DNA of 64,000 nt. Source: Dicyema japonicum. Lineage: Eukaryota > Dicyemida > Rhombozoa > Dicyemidae. The translations under genes were made by a program, and so were the position numbers. Shown piece after piece: positions 23,451 through 36,119 of this stretch. A model generated the notes under the pieces. That model searched no databases. It saw only the letters and a program-made list of their open reading frames with translations, and was not told where the DNA came from. The stretch is taken from contig RDEW01000013.1 in NCBI GenBank assembly GCA_011109175.1, positions 227,476 to 291,475 on the forward strand, read 5' to 3'. Each line of letters starts with the position of its first letter. Positions within the stretch are counted from its first letter, which is position 1.

Positions 23451-26400
23451 TGGTTGTTATGTGGTTATGCCTGTCGTTAAAAAAGCTCCTACAAAGAGGA
23501 TTACTAAAATCAAAAAGGCCACCTCTGGAGAGGTTTTAAAGAAAAGTTGTATTGAAAGCATCGAGGATCTGTCTCCGCAACCGTTAACTGTGAAAGACAA
23601 ACCCAAAACACCGTCTAGAGTGGAATCGACAGATCATTGTTTGACAGTTGAACTCTAGGCTATAGACAAGAGCATGGGGAGTATTAAACTTGCAAACCTG
23701 TTATGTGGATTGAAATCACTGAAAAACGTCAGAGTGACTGGAAAAGGCCTCGGTATTTTCCGATTGGAGTTTAAAGAAGAGTCAATAAAATCTCATTCGT
23801 TGAAGAGACTAATCTATTTTCTCCTTTCGGGAGGGGAAACCACAAGGTGATCGAAAGAGGCTTTCGGAAATTGTTCTAAAGAATGTGCCAATATGGATTG
23901 AGGAAGACGAACTTATGGCTTACATGAAAGAAATTGCTCCAACCACTGAGTCGGTGAAACGTATTGTAAGGAATGGAAGAAAACTCCCTGTTGTGAAGAT
24001 GAGCTTAAAGTCAAGGTCAGAAGCAATGTCCTTGATACGCCTGGGCATTGTCATTGGATGGATGGAAGTCGATTGTGAGTGGGCCAGAAGACCACCCCCA
24101 AGATGCTTTAATTGTCAATATTTCGGACACATTGCAAGACATTGCAATGGGGCAAAGAGATGTTTCTTATGTGGAGGACCATAGTTCACCGAAATGCCCA
24201 GAACCGAACAATAGAAGATCCTGTATCAACTGCGGATCTAGTGATCATGGAACGAGTTATGGTGGTTGTCCGGTTGCCAGGGAAGCCGTGGCCTCCACAG
24301 GCAGTGGAACCGAATGTCATGGGTTAGGAACATGGAGGAGACGAGAAAATCCTCCTCCGCCACATTACCTAGATACGAAGTCTAGTGAAAACAAGCAGAA
24401 CGCAATAAGCAAAAATCGACATCTAAAATACGATGTTATGAATCCAACACAGAAAAAACCAATTGTGGATAAAAATACCTGGAGGAGAAGCTAAAAAGGT
24501 CTTGCTGGGAATCTATTCCGAGGGCATCTGAAAGACAATCGAGAGAACTTACATATGTGATTAACCGTCTAAATGAAGAGTGTGATAAGGTAAACTTGGA
24601 TTTACTGCAAGTGGTGGCTTTGGTCCTGTAGAGATCAGGCCGCCAGTGAACCAAAACATAAGGATCATGCTCGTGAATGCCCGATCAATCTTGAGGAGGC
24701 ATCAAGAGCTAGCTTCCCTGGCGAATGCCGAGGAAGCTGATATGATAATTGTCAACGAAACGAAGATGAAGTCATATGAGAATACAGTACTCCCGGGTTT
24801 CGAATCGATATCTTTATACTGGAAAGAAGGGGCTATACCAGGGACTGGAACATCAATTTTTTATCGGTATCATCTGAAGACAAGGAATCCCAGAATTGTT
24901 TCATCAATTTGTTGTGAGTTTGTTCGTTGTGTCGACGGATGGCTCGCAATTGGCGGTATGTATTCCAAATCCTTGAGGGAATGTACCGGAGATATCTCCC
25001 AGTTTTTCAACGAAAACCCGATGGCCATACTGGGAGGTGATCTCAACTCCAAGAGCACTTCCTTTGGCTGCAAGAAGAGTAACAGGATGGCGAGCTCCTG
25101 ATGAAGCTATCTAAAGGCCTAGGAGTAAAAGTCCTTACATCGAAAGAGGATAACCATTTTTCTTCCTACGGGGGTGACAAGCTTGTTGTCTTCTTGATTT
25201 CCCCTGCTATTTCAGAATACGCTGACTCTTCCGGATTTTGGCAGTGACCACATTCCATTGCTAATATCCGTGGATATGAAAATGATTAATGAACCTGGAG
25301 TCTTTGTCGGTTACGATACCAAGAATCTAAACTGGAATCACTATAGGATGTTCATTGCAAAAGAATTGATGTCAGGGCATACCGAGCCCAAGACTCATCT
25401 GGAAATTGATAAAACAAGTAAACGAGTAACGGATTTGATATTATACTATCTGGATAACTTTGCTAGAAAAATATACTCAAGAAACGATAATGTTGTCCCT
25501 ATTCCATGGCACATCAAGAGAATTGTGTTGAAAAGAAATAATCTAAGAACTAAACTGAGGAGATGCGTAGACCCACAGGACCGCTTAGCCTTGTCTCACA
25601 AAATTGGGTGATTGCTTATTTCATCTCAACTCGAGTTATGCAAAGCCAGAAAATTTAAATGTTTCTTGAATGTCATATGTCTCGACATATCAAAAGCATT
25701 TGTTAACCACAGAGCAATAATCGATCAGTTATCTCGGACGGGGAGCCCAAAGGAACTAGTGAATTGGGTGAAAGTATACCTAGAAGGAAGAAAATCATAT
25801 GTTTGATACGGACGCTATTTTTCAAATATGATGTTATTGAAGAGAAGAGAAATCCCACAAAGATCAATTTTGAGCCCTATATTGTTTAATGTTCTAATGG
25901 CCAGTTTCCCGTCTCCGTCTACACCGAGTACGAGATCTCTGGTATACGCAGACGACGTGCTACTGTCTGATATGTCGAGATCGAGCACGATCTCAGAAAG
26001 GAGACTCAATATGTACATGGAAGAGATAAAAGACTGGTCTTCATGGGTTAAAACTGTCAGAAGAAAAATCTAGTGCAATAATGTTCCTCGGTCGGAATGA
26101 TAAAGTAAATCAGAAAAACTCCATATGCGGAATCAACATTGTGAGCTCCCTGAAGTATCTCGGAACAGCTTTTGAGAAATCTGTGAGCACATTGTGCGAT
26201 TTTAAACTCAAAAGGAAAAAAAGCCCACCATGCGTTATTGTGTATGAGGAAATTGAGACTCGAAACGGATTTGTTTTTATTTATTTTTTCACGTACTATC
26301 ATTGAATCACTCCTTTATGGACTGGAAGGATGGTATTACATTGCATACAAACAGCGTTTTATCTTGGAGAGCAGGGATCAAGATTGCCTTACACAAATGG

Positions 26401-26645
26401 ATCGACGAGAAGCTAGATGAATATGAAAATTTGCTAGTAATGTCGATAATAGATGCAGCAAAAAAATGATGGAAAACTACCTGAAAAGAGATGCCATCAT
26501 TTACTCGTATTTTGCAGCACAGAATAAACGATAAAAGAGGTCTGAGAACGCAGAGAAGAGTCCAAGCGTTTGCGGGACTTGCGGCATGAGGCCAAATAAC
26601 TCCCTCTTTAATTTTTCCTTGCTAATAAAGTTTTGAAAGTTAAAG
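23450..26645 (+). mobile_element. LINE family C, long copy with CCHC ORF1, endonuclease and RT
   Basis: ORF1 (23,464-24,490, two frameshifts) carries a basic N-terminus (VVKKAPTKRITKIKKATSGE), an IEEDELMAYMKEIAPTT block and CCHC knuckles (CFNCQYFGHIARHC, CFLCGGPHSSPKC, CINCGSSDHG). ORF2 begins at 24,646 with the APE endonuclease (RIMLVNARSILRRHQEL, IIVNETKMKS, ILGGDLNSKS). RT follows: VICLDISKAFVNHRAI, REIPQRSILSPILFNVL and LVYADDVLLSD. The C-terminus reaches about 26,580 (RRVQAFAGLAA). ORF layout resembles Jockey/R1-like elements. Stops and a mutated PQG motif (PQR) show it is inactive. Confidence 0.85.
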
Positions 26646-26659
26646 TAAAGTTATCCTTC

Positions 26660-26860
26660 ACATTTTGTTCTAAGAGCTCTCAATGCCGCATCCAGGTATA
26701 CGACAAATAGAACCGGAGATAGAGCCCCCGAGGTATTCCAACTGTTGTCCCAAAAGGCATCAATGTCGTGTCCCCAACTCGTACAGTTAATTCAGTATTA
26801 GGAAACGGACAAATCTTATCAAGGAAACCCCCAGCAACGTCCAAGAAGCATAATTTATTT
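26660..26860 (-). mobile_element. RT fragment (family A or D type)
   Basis: The minus strand reads GALSPVLFVVYLDAALRAL, an RT palm block (xLSPxLF.xYLxxALRxL) closest to the family A motif YLESALRDLR. It is only about 200 bp, wedged between LINE C and EF-hand copy 2. Confidence 0.65.
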
Positions 26861-26887
26861 TTTTAATAAATAAAATTAAATAAATGA

Positions 26888-28070
26888 AAATAGATAATGT
26901 TAAATGCCTTTTTAACTTATTTAATAATCAAAAATTAAAAATGAAAATCCTTATTAAATAAAATTAATTAGATCTTCTAGAGTTCTCCAAAATCCGAGGT
27001 ATCATCTTCAAATTTGGTTTCCTTCTTTTTTTTGAAAATATTACTTCTCGCATTCAGTTCGGAAATATCAATATGACTGTCCTTTAATCATTAAATTTAA
27101 AAACCTTGTTTGTGTCGATGGCTTTTAAAATTTGATAAGCCTGATCCTCAAAATTCTGTGAATTGGGATAATAATGCTCAATCAATTCATCCACATCAAC
27201 ATACTTGTCATTGTTTTTGTCAATAACATCATAAAACTCGTTTTCCAAATTTTTTAGATGACCTCTGTCTCCGCGAAAGTCTCCATATTGGCCTGATTTA
27301 AAGCAATATCTTAATTACCCATATGTTCTTTAAGTGATAGCTTTCCATCTCCGTCAGTGTCAAGTTCATCCAAAAAATAGCTCTGAAACTAAAAATCAGA
27401 ATTACCTGAATGTATAATTCCATGAGTTTTCCATTCTGCCTTGGGTTCGTTAGAACTCTGAATTCATCTTTACTGAGAAAACCATCAGAGTTTTGATCAA
27501 TCAATTCGAATGCCGCTGAAGAATTTATTTCTGTTTCTAAAATCGTTCCATGACCTATATTACGCTGGTAACGGCGAAAATTTTCAAAACTAATTCCTTC
27601 TTCAGTTGGATACATAATATTGTATTCTGTCTCCAATTCGACTTCAGTTTCGTTCTTTCTCAATTCTCTAAGCCATTCAGATATTTCTTGTTGATTAAGT
27701 TTATCATCCGAATTTGTGTCACCATGGTCCATTAAATATCTTAAATGTTAATAATATTAACTTTATTTTCATCAAAACTGAGTTTTCATCAGTTATGTTG
27801 AAATTTCCAATGAGTGATCTCATATTCTCAATCACATCAATTTCCTGGAAATTGTTAAATCATGAATTTACAGTTTCATCAGTATTAGATCTGATCACTG
27901 CGAAAAATACTAACAAATTTGAAATCATTTTTGATAATGAACACTAAAAAATTTATAATTAAAATTTTTTTATTTACATTTATGTTCGCCATTCTAAAAT
28001 GAAATTTAAATATTAATAATTATTATAATCAAACATATTGATTGATGTTTTGAACATTCACTATTACATC
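26888..28070 (-). repeat. EF-hand gene segmental duplication, direct copy 2
   Basis: Same unit as 21,372-22,556, in direct orientation and separated by about 4.3 kb of mobile-element sequence. Confidence 0.85.
26977..27928 (-). CDS. Reticulocalbin/calumenin-type EF-hand protein, copy 2 (intact)
   Basis: The best-preserved member of the family. The signal peptide MISNLLVFFAVIRS starts at 27928. After removal of introns of about 22-27 nt, one open frame of roughly 270-280 aa runs to the TAG at 26977. EF-hand loops are DHGDTNSDDKLNQQE, DQNSDGFLSKDE, DTDGDGKLSLKE, DKNNDKYVDVDE and DTNKDSHIDISE; the last has Ser instead of the usual loop Gly and is split by an intron. It ends DTSDFGEL, so ER retention is possible but not by a textbook HDEL. 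CREC proteins act as low-affinity Ca buffers and chaperone partners in the ER. No frame break was seen. Confidence 0.87.
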
Positions 28071-28081
28071 ATGCATGTCCA

Positions 28082-28330
28082 CTATGAAACCCCAGAAGGA
28101 ACTGTGGACGTAAGCTTGGCGCTTGTCCCGTAGCCACTCTTAGGTGAACTAATAAATAGTTGTTTGGAAAGGGAGAGTTGGTGGGTCTGTCGGCAACAAT
28201 TGATAGCAGTTTTGTCCTCGAGGACCCAGATTATATCAAATCTGTTTCTCCTCCCCGGAATCAACCTCGGATCTCTGGGAACTTCCATCTATGGTAGTTA
28301 AGTGCTTGCTAGCCGTCGGTTTTTTTATTA
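28082..28330 (-). repeat. Candidate tRNA-like SINE fragment
   Basis: The minus strand from about 28,320 has tRNA-like spacing, with an anticodon-arm-like hairpin (CTTAACTACCATAGATGGAAG-like) and a B-box-like GAGGTTGATTCCGG, followed by about 170 bp of body. It is GC-richer than its flanks. I found no second copy or target duplication, so this is tentative. It differs from the SINE at 50.7 kb. Confidence 0.3.
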
Positions 28331-28939
28331 AAACGAGAGGGGTAATTGAATAATAAAATGAACTCCTATTTTATGTTCGGACATCACGATCCCCGACAAT
28401 TACGGGATGAAAATAACTCCACTCCAGCAATTTAAAAATATCGAGGCAGACCGAGTATGTCCCTTCTGACTGTCCTCATTGATGATTCATTAAGAATAAA
28501 AATGATATTATTAACCCCACAGATCTAGGAACTCCGTAAGAATGCGTACAACAGAGGAACGTGTTGAAGATAGAAGGACTAGCGACAGCAGGAATATTAT
28601 TGACTATTATTTATCGAACAGTGCTTTAATAGAAAAAAGTCAAGTTGTTAATTCGTCGGAATGCTAAGGTTGTGAACTTCCTTATCTCTTCGAATTTGAA
28701 ACGACTTATAATTTTCCTTATTCTAGCAAATGGAAGAAATGATGGCCTCGAGAGACATTGGATTTTCGAAATTTCTGAACACGATGCTGAAAAATCCGAG
28801 ACTCAAGAAACAGCAACGGTCGATTAGCACGTGCGTATCTAAAAATATACTGGCATTAAATAATTTAAAATAATTTTCCAATGTTGAATTTAATAATTTA
28901 ACTTAAATCCAAATTAATTTTAATTTATTTTTATTAACC
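28331..28939 (+). other. Unassigned region with a possible small gene
   Basis: A plus-strand frame from about 28,541 reads MRTTEERVEDRRTSDSRNII and on for about 40 codons. A second piece, MEEMMASRDIGFSKFLNTM, begins near 28,732 after an intron-like TTCTAG. The two could be exons of one short gene, but I recognise no family and the junction is unproven. Confidence 0.2.
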
Positions 28940-30185
28940 ACGGATACACTGAGAATAAAGTCAACAGAAATCGTCTTACGCAAGTGGTCAAGATGTGATC
29001 TTCTATAGTACTTAAGAAGATAGTCCTTTACAACAGCTTGGCTTTGACCAGAATTTACATCCTCTCCATCAGTAGGACTCTATTCATACTCTATGGAAAT
29101 TATCCCATATTCGGCCTATCTTAAAACCTAAACGGCTGAAGCACTCACCATCTTCGTACAGAGCAATATCCTTCCTGTGTGCCACCTCCAAAGTCCTGGA
29201 AAAACTCATTCTCTATCAGATTAAACCTTACCTTCCAGAAGTATCATTCCAACATGGCTTTAAGAAGACTCGCTCTACAACTTCCCACCTTACTTGCTTG
29301 ACAAAATTTATAAATGCAAACTTCGGCATCAAAAGACAATTATGTGTTTCATTGACATACAGAAGGCCGAATGGGGTCTCTCAAGAATCCGCTCTCTCAT
29401 CCATTCTCTTCAACCTCTTTATGAGCGACATGCCTTTTCACAGAAGCGACGATACCCCGTTCCCTGCTTATGCTGACGACTTAATCTTGGGAACAAGAAA
29501 CCAGAGCATCCAAACAGCGGGTACCTGTTTACAAGAATTACTGGACAACCTGAACTGTTGGCTTACGAGTAACCAATTACCAAAAGTTCTAAAAAGTCGT
29601 GCTTCATGATCTTTACTTTCAATAGATGATTGACAAACTCGGCACCTTCATTGACCCTAAATGGGATAACAATCACCACAACAAATTCAACCAAAATATT
29701 GGGGGTCACATATGACCCACTAATGACCTTCAGTAAACATGTGAGCAACATAATTTCCTCTTCCCAGCGAAAACTAAACTTTATAAAAACGCTACTTAGA
29801 TACTACAGAAGATATTTCCATCCAACAGCAGATCATCTCTACTCCCAATATATACTACCATCAATCGGCTACTGCTGCGCGGCATGAGGTACTAACCTAT
29901 TCCATACCAACCTAAAGAAATTAAACTCCTTACAAGAGACAGTAACGAAGATTCTAAAAAATCCCTCTCATTGACATAAAACCAACCCCGTTCGAGGAAC
30001 TCATGAGGAGAACGGAAGCTTAGCCAAAACCTCTAAACTTCCGAAAAGTGATTCGTCATACAGGAAGTGTCGGGAGGAACACCGAGAAAAAATGAGGCGG
30101 CTGCTTAAGGAGGCCGGGAGTACCTGGCGGCCCCCATTCTCTTTTGTTTTGTCGGTGATTCTTGGTTTTAAATAAATAAAGTCAA
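28940..30185 (+). mobile_element. LINE family B, 5'-truncated copy
   Basis: RT from the fingers onward: LWKLSHIRPILKPKRLK, SYRAISFLCATSKVLEKLIL, FQHGFKKTRSTTSHL, ESALSSILFNLFMSDMP and a YADDLILGTRN active site. The C-terminal region is STKILGVTYDPLMTFSKHV, LYSQYILPSIGYCCAA, then EEHREKMRRLLKEAGS. It ends in a TAAATAAATAAA tail near 30,170. Several frameshifts are present. The palm aspartate region around 29,350 has an internal deletion. Confidence 0.85.
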
Positions 30186-30820
30186 CAGTCAATTAGAGCA
30201 TCCAATGCGGATAGACATGGCCATTCATAAGTTGAGAAAACGTCTAGTTCTTGCAGTTGTGGGATCCCTCTGAAGTTATAAATTTAACTATTAGATGTGA
30301 TTAAAAATATTAAATTGATAACAACATGTTTACCACAATAATAGTCATTGTGGTTTCACGTATAAACTTGTATGGTTTACATGTACTTAAGTTGTGTGAG
30401 CTAAACATGTCAAAACTGATATTCACTTAATAGTTACTGGTTGACTCACCCGTGTTTTTGCAGTCGCCTGATTGTTTAGACAAACTTCACTGATAGCCAT
30501 TCCAGAAGTCTCTATAGAAATCGGTAGAAAAAATCTGTCCACATCCCTGGTATTTCCATCTTAATATCTCGATTCCAAAATTATACTCCCCGCACAGCAT
30601 GAATTTCCAAATTTTACTGAAAATTAATTGTTAATAATTTTTAGTGAAATCAAATCGGTTAATATAATTCTTACAATTGATCCCGCGAAATAACCATGTA
30701 GAGTTATCTCTCACGATTGCGACGGAGATCTGGGGACTTATCGGATTACTGACTTTATAGCCAGATTAATTAACTATAAACATGTTGGCATTTTTAATGA
30801 TAATATTAAGAGAATTAGAT
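30186..30820. other. Unassigned intergenic region
   Basis: AT-rich. No ORF or repeat was recognised with confidence. Confidence 0.4.
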
Positions 30821-31130
30821 CATGGGGAAACAGTTAGCTTGGGATGCAACATGTCTCGATTCTCACCGAGAGCACAGTAAATGTACTTTCCGCCAAAGTG
30901 AAAGCAGAAAAAGCTAAAGAAACGAAGTGTAGAAAACTCCTCAGCCGATATACTTTCCACACGGTTGCTGTCGAGACAACAGGAGCGATAAACTGTAAAA
31001 AACTCGGACGTATTGCCTCGTTTGAAGCCATGATGACCGCAAAAGGCAATGGTTTATTCAGTTGGTCTTCATAGCGGTCGAGGGGGAAAACGCCGCATCA
31101 ATAAAGACGGACTTTAATTACTTTCTATTT
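30821..31130 (+). mobile_element. LINE family D fragment (restriction-like endonuclease end)
   Basis: Begins LAWDATCLDS, the same motif as LAWDATCVDS at about 46.1 kb. It continues in another frame with AKVKAEKAKETKCRKLLSRY, TFHTVAVETTGAINCKKLG and MTAKGNGLFSW. The WDATCxDT...VAVETTGxxG...GN order matches the C-terminal end of RLE-type non-LTR element proteins that I know only by this pattern. It is short and frameshifted. Confidence 0.6.
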
Positions 31131-31789
31131 ACTCATTAATAAATTTATTTTCAAAAACAACAAAAATCAAAAATGGTCCCCGCCAACATAATCGACGTTG
31201 AATTGCCTCTCGCGATCGCAACAGAAATCAACTAGAGAGGCCACCGAGTCTCACGCGTGTCGGGCTTTTTAGTGTAGCTAGGCGTCCAGGCTTCTTTAGG
31301 AAACGAATCGATTTCCCGCTTATTCCTTTTCAATTTATTTAAATTGGTAAGTAAAATGATAAAAAATTTGAGCATCTCCATTTATACTTTAAAACAATCC
31401 GATCAAATTATCAAAGAGAAATCTCCAATGAGTCTTTAAAACTGCCTATATTTTTATGATCAATTCAAAGATAAGAAAACTTGAACAATTTAAACTATAA
31501 TTAGATTATGCATTATCTAAATTTCTCTCATATTGAATTGAGAGATTTGCAAGAAATTGCGTATCAATGCCATCAAGGAGGTTAGCGACTCCCATTCTTC
31601 GTCTTCGTGGTTGAAACGACTCCAACTTAATGCAGTCTTGACCTAAATCAAGAGAATCCATCTTTTCATTAATATCAGTAATTGACTAAGGAATCACAAA
31701 CGCATTACCATCACCACGAAAATTCAAAAACAAAAAAATTAAAGTTTATTTAATAATAAAGAAAACTTATAGAAAAATAAAAAAAATTA
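31131..31789. other. Intergenic region downstream of HERC4-type gene
   Basis: AT-rich 3' flank with nothing recognisable as a gene. Confidence 0.4.
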
Positions 31790-34700
31790 TTAAATCAATC
31801 CAAATCCACTGGTGTGTTCAATGGCTAGCAATATCTTTTCACGCATAATTTCAATCGAAGAGTATAGTGGAAGGTCAAGAATATTGAAACACGTGTGAAC
31901 CACCGGCAAGTGGTCATCACTGACGTGGAAAGGCTGAATCCGGATCTAAAGTCCTAGCCACAGTCATACCGGAACAGATTTAAGTCCTCTAAAGGGGATT
32001 CTGTCACTCCCGGTCAAATAAACTAAAAATAAAAAAAATTGATAACGCAAAAACTGTCTCTTCTGTTTGGTGGTGAGTCCATAAAACACCTCCCAAAACA
32101 TCTTTATAATGGGATGATGGGCATGATACTCTCCGTCATAAAAAGCATACTAAACTAACAACAATACAAACATTCTCCCATTCATCAAAGTCATACTTTT
32201 GCTTCCCCACGATAAGAGATTCCAACTCGAGTGGTTCAAAGTATTTCTCAAGTCAAAACAGGACCAACCAAAATGTTGAATTCCATCACTTTACGGAAGC
32301 CCATCTCAAAGTTCTTGAACTGGTTCTCCACCGATTTGTTCAAAACATGGTCCACATACATGTCCACATAATTTTTCCTACAGTAATAGGAAACACGACT
32401 TGTTCATGTTCGTAACGGGTATTGACTCTCCATTGGTCACCAAATCTACAAGCTTTGATGTCCGTCCACAATCAAAGTTGATTTGGAAGGTCAGCATGAA
32501 GACATCCTCAAAATCCGACCCATCATAATCTAGTAGAGACCTCAATCCCCTAAAAATATTCAAACTGTAAGGACCATCCCAATGAGGGATTGAGAGCACA
32601 GAGGTCAGTCAAAAATACAGATCTTCCCAGCATTTTCTTATACAAAACAGGGGGAAAGGCAGATTGACAATAATATTGTTATAAATACACAACCCACAGA
32701 GAATCCCCACCATACAGAACATAAAGTCTTCCGCTCGTGTCTTTAATCACAAACAAGCAAACATCCTGGCAGAACCAAATAAGGTTGGACTCTGAATACT
32801 CAGTGAACAGTTCGTATTTGATGTCCAGTAGTTCGTAAAATAAAATCATAAAAAACTCCTGTCTTTAACATAAAATTCTACTTTTCGGACACCCCATAAT
32901 CCATAGCATCCTCCCCTTCGAAGACGACCTAAAATATAAAGTTAATCTCACGTAAAGCGGTCTCCTCATCACTTCCGTAGCAGACTTCATCAAAGCCAGC
33001 TTTGTGTCCTCAACAATTCGTTCCCTAGACACATGTATACTGAACAAGAGAGGTTCGGGATTCTCAAAATTCAGAACCTGTCCAAGTGAATAATTTCGCA
33101 TCACATGCTCTTGCATAGCAAGCTAGTATTCATCATCACAAAAACCTCCTTTAAAATGTCGTCATTAAAGTTTAAAATATGCACTTTGGCATCCATGTTG
33201 TAAATAAAAGGAAATTGGAAGATGTGGAAGCTTCGTTTGACCTAAAATTAATACTTTGGGAGTAACCTTAAAGTAAAGAGTAAAGTAATCCTCTCTAATA
33301 TTAACCAGGTCACGGAGTTGATCAATGTAAAACTCTGTGGGATCAATGTAGTCTACTTCATTGTGGTTAAAGGAATTTGCCTGTACTTAGTTGAATAACC
33401 ACCTGGTAGAGATTTTCCATAAAGTTAAGAATCAAATAAGTATTCCATGACCGTCCCCCATCTATTTTGAGCTGCTCAATCAAATAAATCTTAATGATCT
33501 TGACATTACATGAAAGCTTACTCTGAGAGGTTCCAAAATCCACCGTGACCCCAACCTGCTAAACCAAACACCTATAGTAAATACATTTGCAACGAAATAT
33601 CGGAAGTGGATACGACGATAACACGTGAAACCACGACATCAAATTTACTAATAGCTTGAGGTTATTTTCAGACGAATATGACTTGAAGCACGGAGGAAAA
33701 TGAAGAATCATGAAGAATCGCATGACTTCAAAGCAAGGTTCAGAAAAAATGTTTATGACAAGAACTAGTCAACCACATTGATAGTGTGGAATATATCAGA
33801 ATATAACAGAATCATTACCATATCCTGGAAAGACTGACTTGTTAGGGAAAAGTACTTCATAAATTCAAGGACAGCATTCATATCTATATTGGGTCCTCTA
33901 CTACGATGTCCCCAGATTATGTCAAAACTGAAAATAATTATCACAAAACTTTAGAAAAGACGCATTGAGTACTGAATTGGACGAGAATGCTAATTCCAAA
34001 GTGATTGAGTGATTGTAGAACTCGGAAGAATCCTCTTCTAGCTGTGACGTAAGAGCCATGAGTTCAACAGACAAGGTAATGAAATCGAATCGATTGGAGA
34101 TCGTCCTGTAGTCGTTAACAGCAAGTTTGTCATCCTTGGGAATATAAAGCACAAGTACAGAGATTGAGAAAGCGACAAAAGTGTGATCAAAGCGAGAATA
34201 CATTCCAAGTCTGAGAACATTCTCCTCAGTAATATAATTCGATATGCGAGAGACTTGTGGTAGTGCCTGATTATTGTAGTTATCAACACCAAGTTGTCCA
34301 CTGCCGTTTAATCCCCACGAATAAATCAATCCCTGTTTAGGAACGAAAGCGAATGTGTTATAACAGCAATGAAAACACAAAATACCTCCCACAAACAATT
34401 TGAGTCACTTCAAGGCCCATTAGAGAGTTCACCTTCATGGGTACCATCTGGTTTGACGTCCTTCCGTGACCACAACATCCGTATTTGCCAATCCCGAAAA
34501 CAAAAACTCCACCGCTTTGAGTGAGTAAAACAGTGTGTTCGGACCCACAACAAACATAAACCACGTAGTCATTGTATAGAATATTTAACATAATAGGTTT
34601 AGGCTGACCTAAGGTTACCGAATCACAAACTTGTGGAAGAATTTGATAGACCCAATTGACCATTTTTGTTGCTTCCCCAAGCAAAGACGGTACCATTCAC

Positions 34701-35401
34701 TGAGAGGGCGAACGAATGGGACCCTCCACAGGAAACAAAGCTAACGGGGACCATATCAAGCTCGACAATGAGTTCAGGTTCTACTATGAACTTATCACTG
34801 GAATTTGAAAGTTGACCGAAGTTATTTGAACCCCAGGAATAGACTTTTCGACCTCAAACCTAATTTCATGTAAATATACTGTTTGTGAGAGCCAGTGTGT
34901 GACTGTTGCCGGCCGCAATCTGAACCACAGTAGTGAAAGCCAAACTTTTAACCAGTCTTGAATAATTAGCAAAGGGAACTTGGGATTTTGATCAAATGAA
35001 GCGATTGTCAGTCTCCCCAGTTGACCCTCCTCATTCAAACCCCAACTGAAGACTTGGCCTGTGTCTGTAAGTACTATACTGTGGTGCTTTCCACAAACAA
35101 CTGACATAATTATTCGTGGAGAAAGTGAATGCACGACTTCTAAATATTATAATTTGAGACAAACGTGGATTGAACTCCGAACCAGATCTTCCAAGTTGAC
35201 CGAATTCGTTGCTTCCACACGAACAGAGTCTACCGTCTTTCAATAGAAAAAGAGAGTGCTCTGATCCGCATGCAATATCTACCACTGGGGATGTGTTGGT
35301 GAATGTTTTTATGTATTCTGGTTCATTAGAGAAGTCAAAGTATCCGGGTTTTATGTCAAGTTCTCCGAAACCGTTCATCCCCATCCATAAAGGTGCGACA
35401 T
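31790..35401 (-). CDS. HERC4: HERC4-type E3 ubiquitin ligase (RCC1 repeats + HECT)
   Basis: The N-terminal half is an RCC1 propeller: LYGWG then [61 protein letters not shown] and [17 protein letters not shown], each with CGSEH- or CGKHH-type motifs. The middle holds the HERC-type helical spacer. The HECT domain starts near 33,100 ([16 protein letters not shown]), then [27 protein letters not shown], and ends [16 protein letters not shown] and [10 protein letters not shown]. The catalytic Cys codon is 31,889-31,891, in the HTCF context typical of HERC4. The LI end equals the family's usual terminus. Many introns of about 22-30 nt interrupt it. The first codons (MSHLYGWG) and MNGFGELD are one base out of frame at a GGGG run near 35,380. 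It probably ubiquitinates unknown substrates in the cytosol. Confidence 0.87.
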
Positions 35402-35511
35402 CACAACAAAATTTACAAAATTCTATTATATTATTTTTTAAATTACAAAAATAGACATTTATTAATTAAACTCAATTTGAAAGGATCTTAATGGGATTAG
35501 AAGATATCTTA

Positions 35512-35715
35512 AGGTTTGACGAGTGACGCCGTCATCAGTGAATACTCACTGCGGAACTGGATTGTCTAGAAAGGACACTCACACAAGAAAAGAAAAAAAA
35601 ACAAGTGAAGATCATTCCTTGGTTCTACGATTAGTTAAAATTAACTGTTCTTTACTAAAATAAAGTGTGTGTCCTGCCTATGCGGAGCTAATACCACGGC
35701 TCCGTGAAAAAGGCT
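35512..35715 (+). mobile_element. tRNA-SINE, copy lacking its tRNA head
   Basis: Matches the SINE at 50,674-50,993 from the GGTTTGACGAGTGACGCCGT point onward, including CACTGCGGAACTGGATTGTC, CTACGATTAGTTAAAATTAA and CCTGCCTATGCGGAGCTA, and ends GTGAAAAAGGCT. It is 5'-truncated and immediately abuts a LINE A 3' fragment. Confidence 0.88.
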
Positions 35716-35886
35716 GTAAGAAATCTTAAATCTGCAGAAGACCTAGAAGATCTAAGGACAGATGCGCAAAGTAGAGGGCGATGGAGACGCCTAGTGAAGC
35801 AGATTGTGAAACGTGTGTCACAAACGGGACCTTAGTTAATATAACGTTCTTTGGTTCTGTGAAAGTGCTTTTTAATAATAATAAAT
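35716..35886 (+). mobile_element. LINE family A 3' fragment
   Basis: Reads NLKSAEDLEDLRTDAQSRGR then WRRLVKQIV, equivalent to NLKTGDDLDELRSLAFDRGR of the 47.6 kb copy. It ends TGTGAAAGTGCTTTTTAATAAT. It is 5'-truncated. Confidence 0.82.
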
Positions 35887-36070
35887 GAAAGTCCACACAA
35901 AGGATATAAAGTCGACGACATTAATGCGGACCTGAGTCATTAAAATGAGACTGCCAGAGAAAAGAAGTGGATTTCTGTTAATGGAGTCAAATTGACAGGC
36001 ATCGGTTATGAGCGTTCAGCGTGGTCAAAAGGCATTCATACTATAATAATAATAATATTAAAGATCAAGA
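35887..36070 (+). mobile_element. Short LINE-like 3' fragment with (ATA)n tail
   Basis: A short coding-like stretch (KKWISVNGVKLTGIGYERSA) runs into a TAATAATAATAATATT tail at 36,042-36,060. It is probably another truncated non-LTR insertion, but its family is not clear. Confidence 0.4.
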
Positions 36071-36119
36071 CATATAGTTATGGAGAATTACATTATTAAT
36101 AATCTTGAGTCCTGGATTC

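Noticed and set aside
23880-24260. Retroviral or LTR-element Gag from the CCHC knuckles
   Set aside because: No LTRs, protease or integrase; the knuckles precede an APE endonuclease and non-LTR RT.
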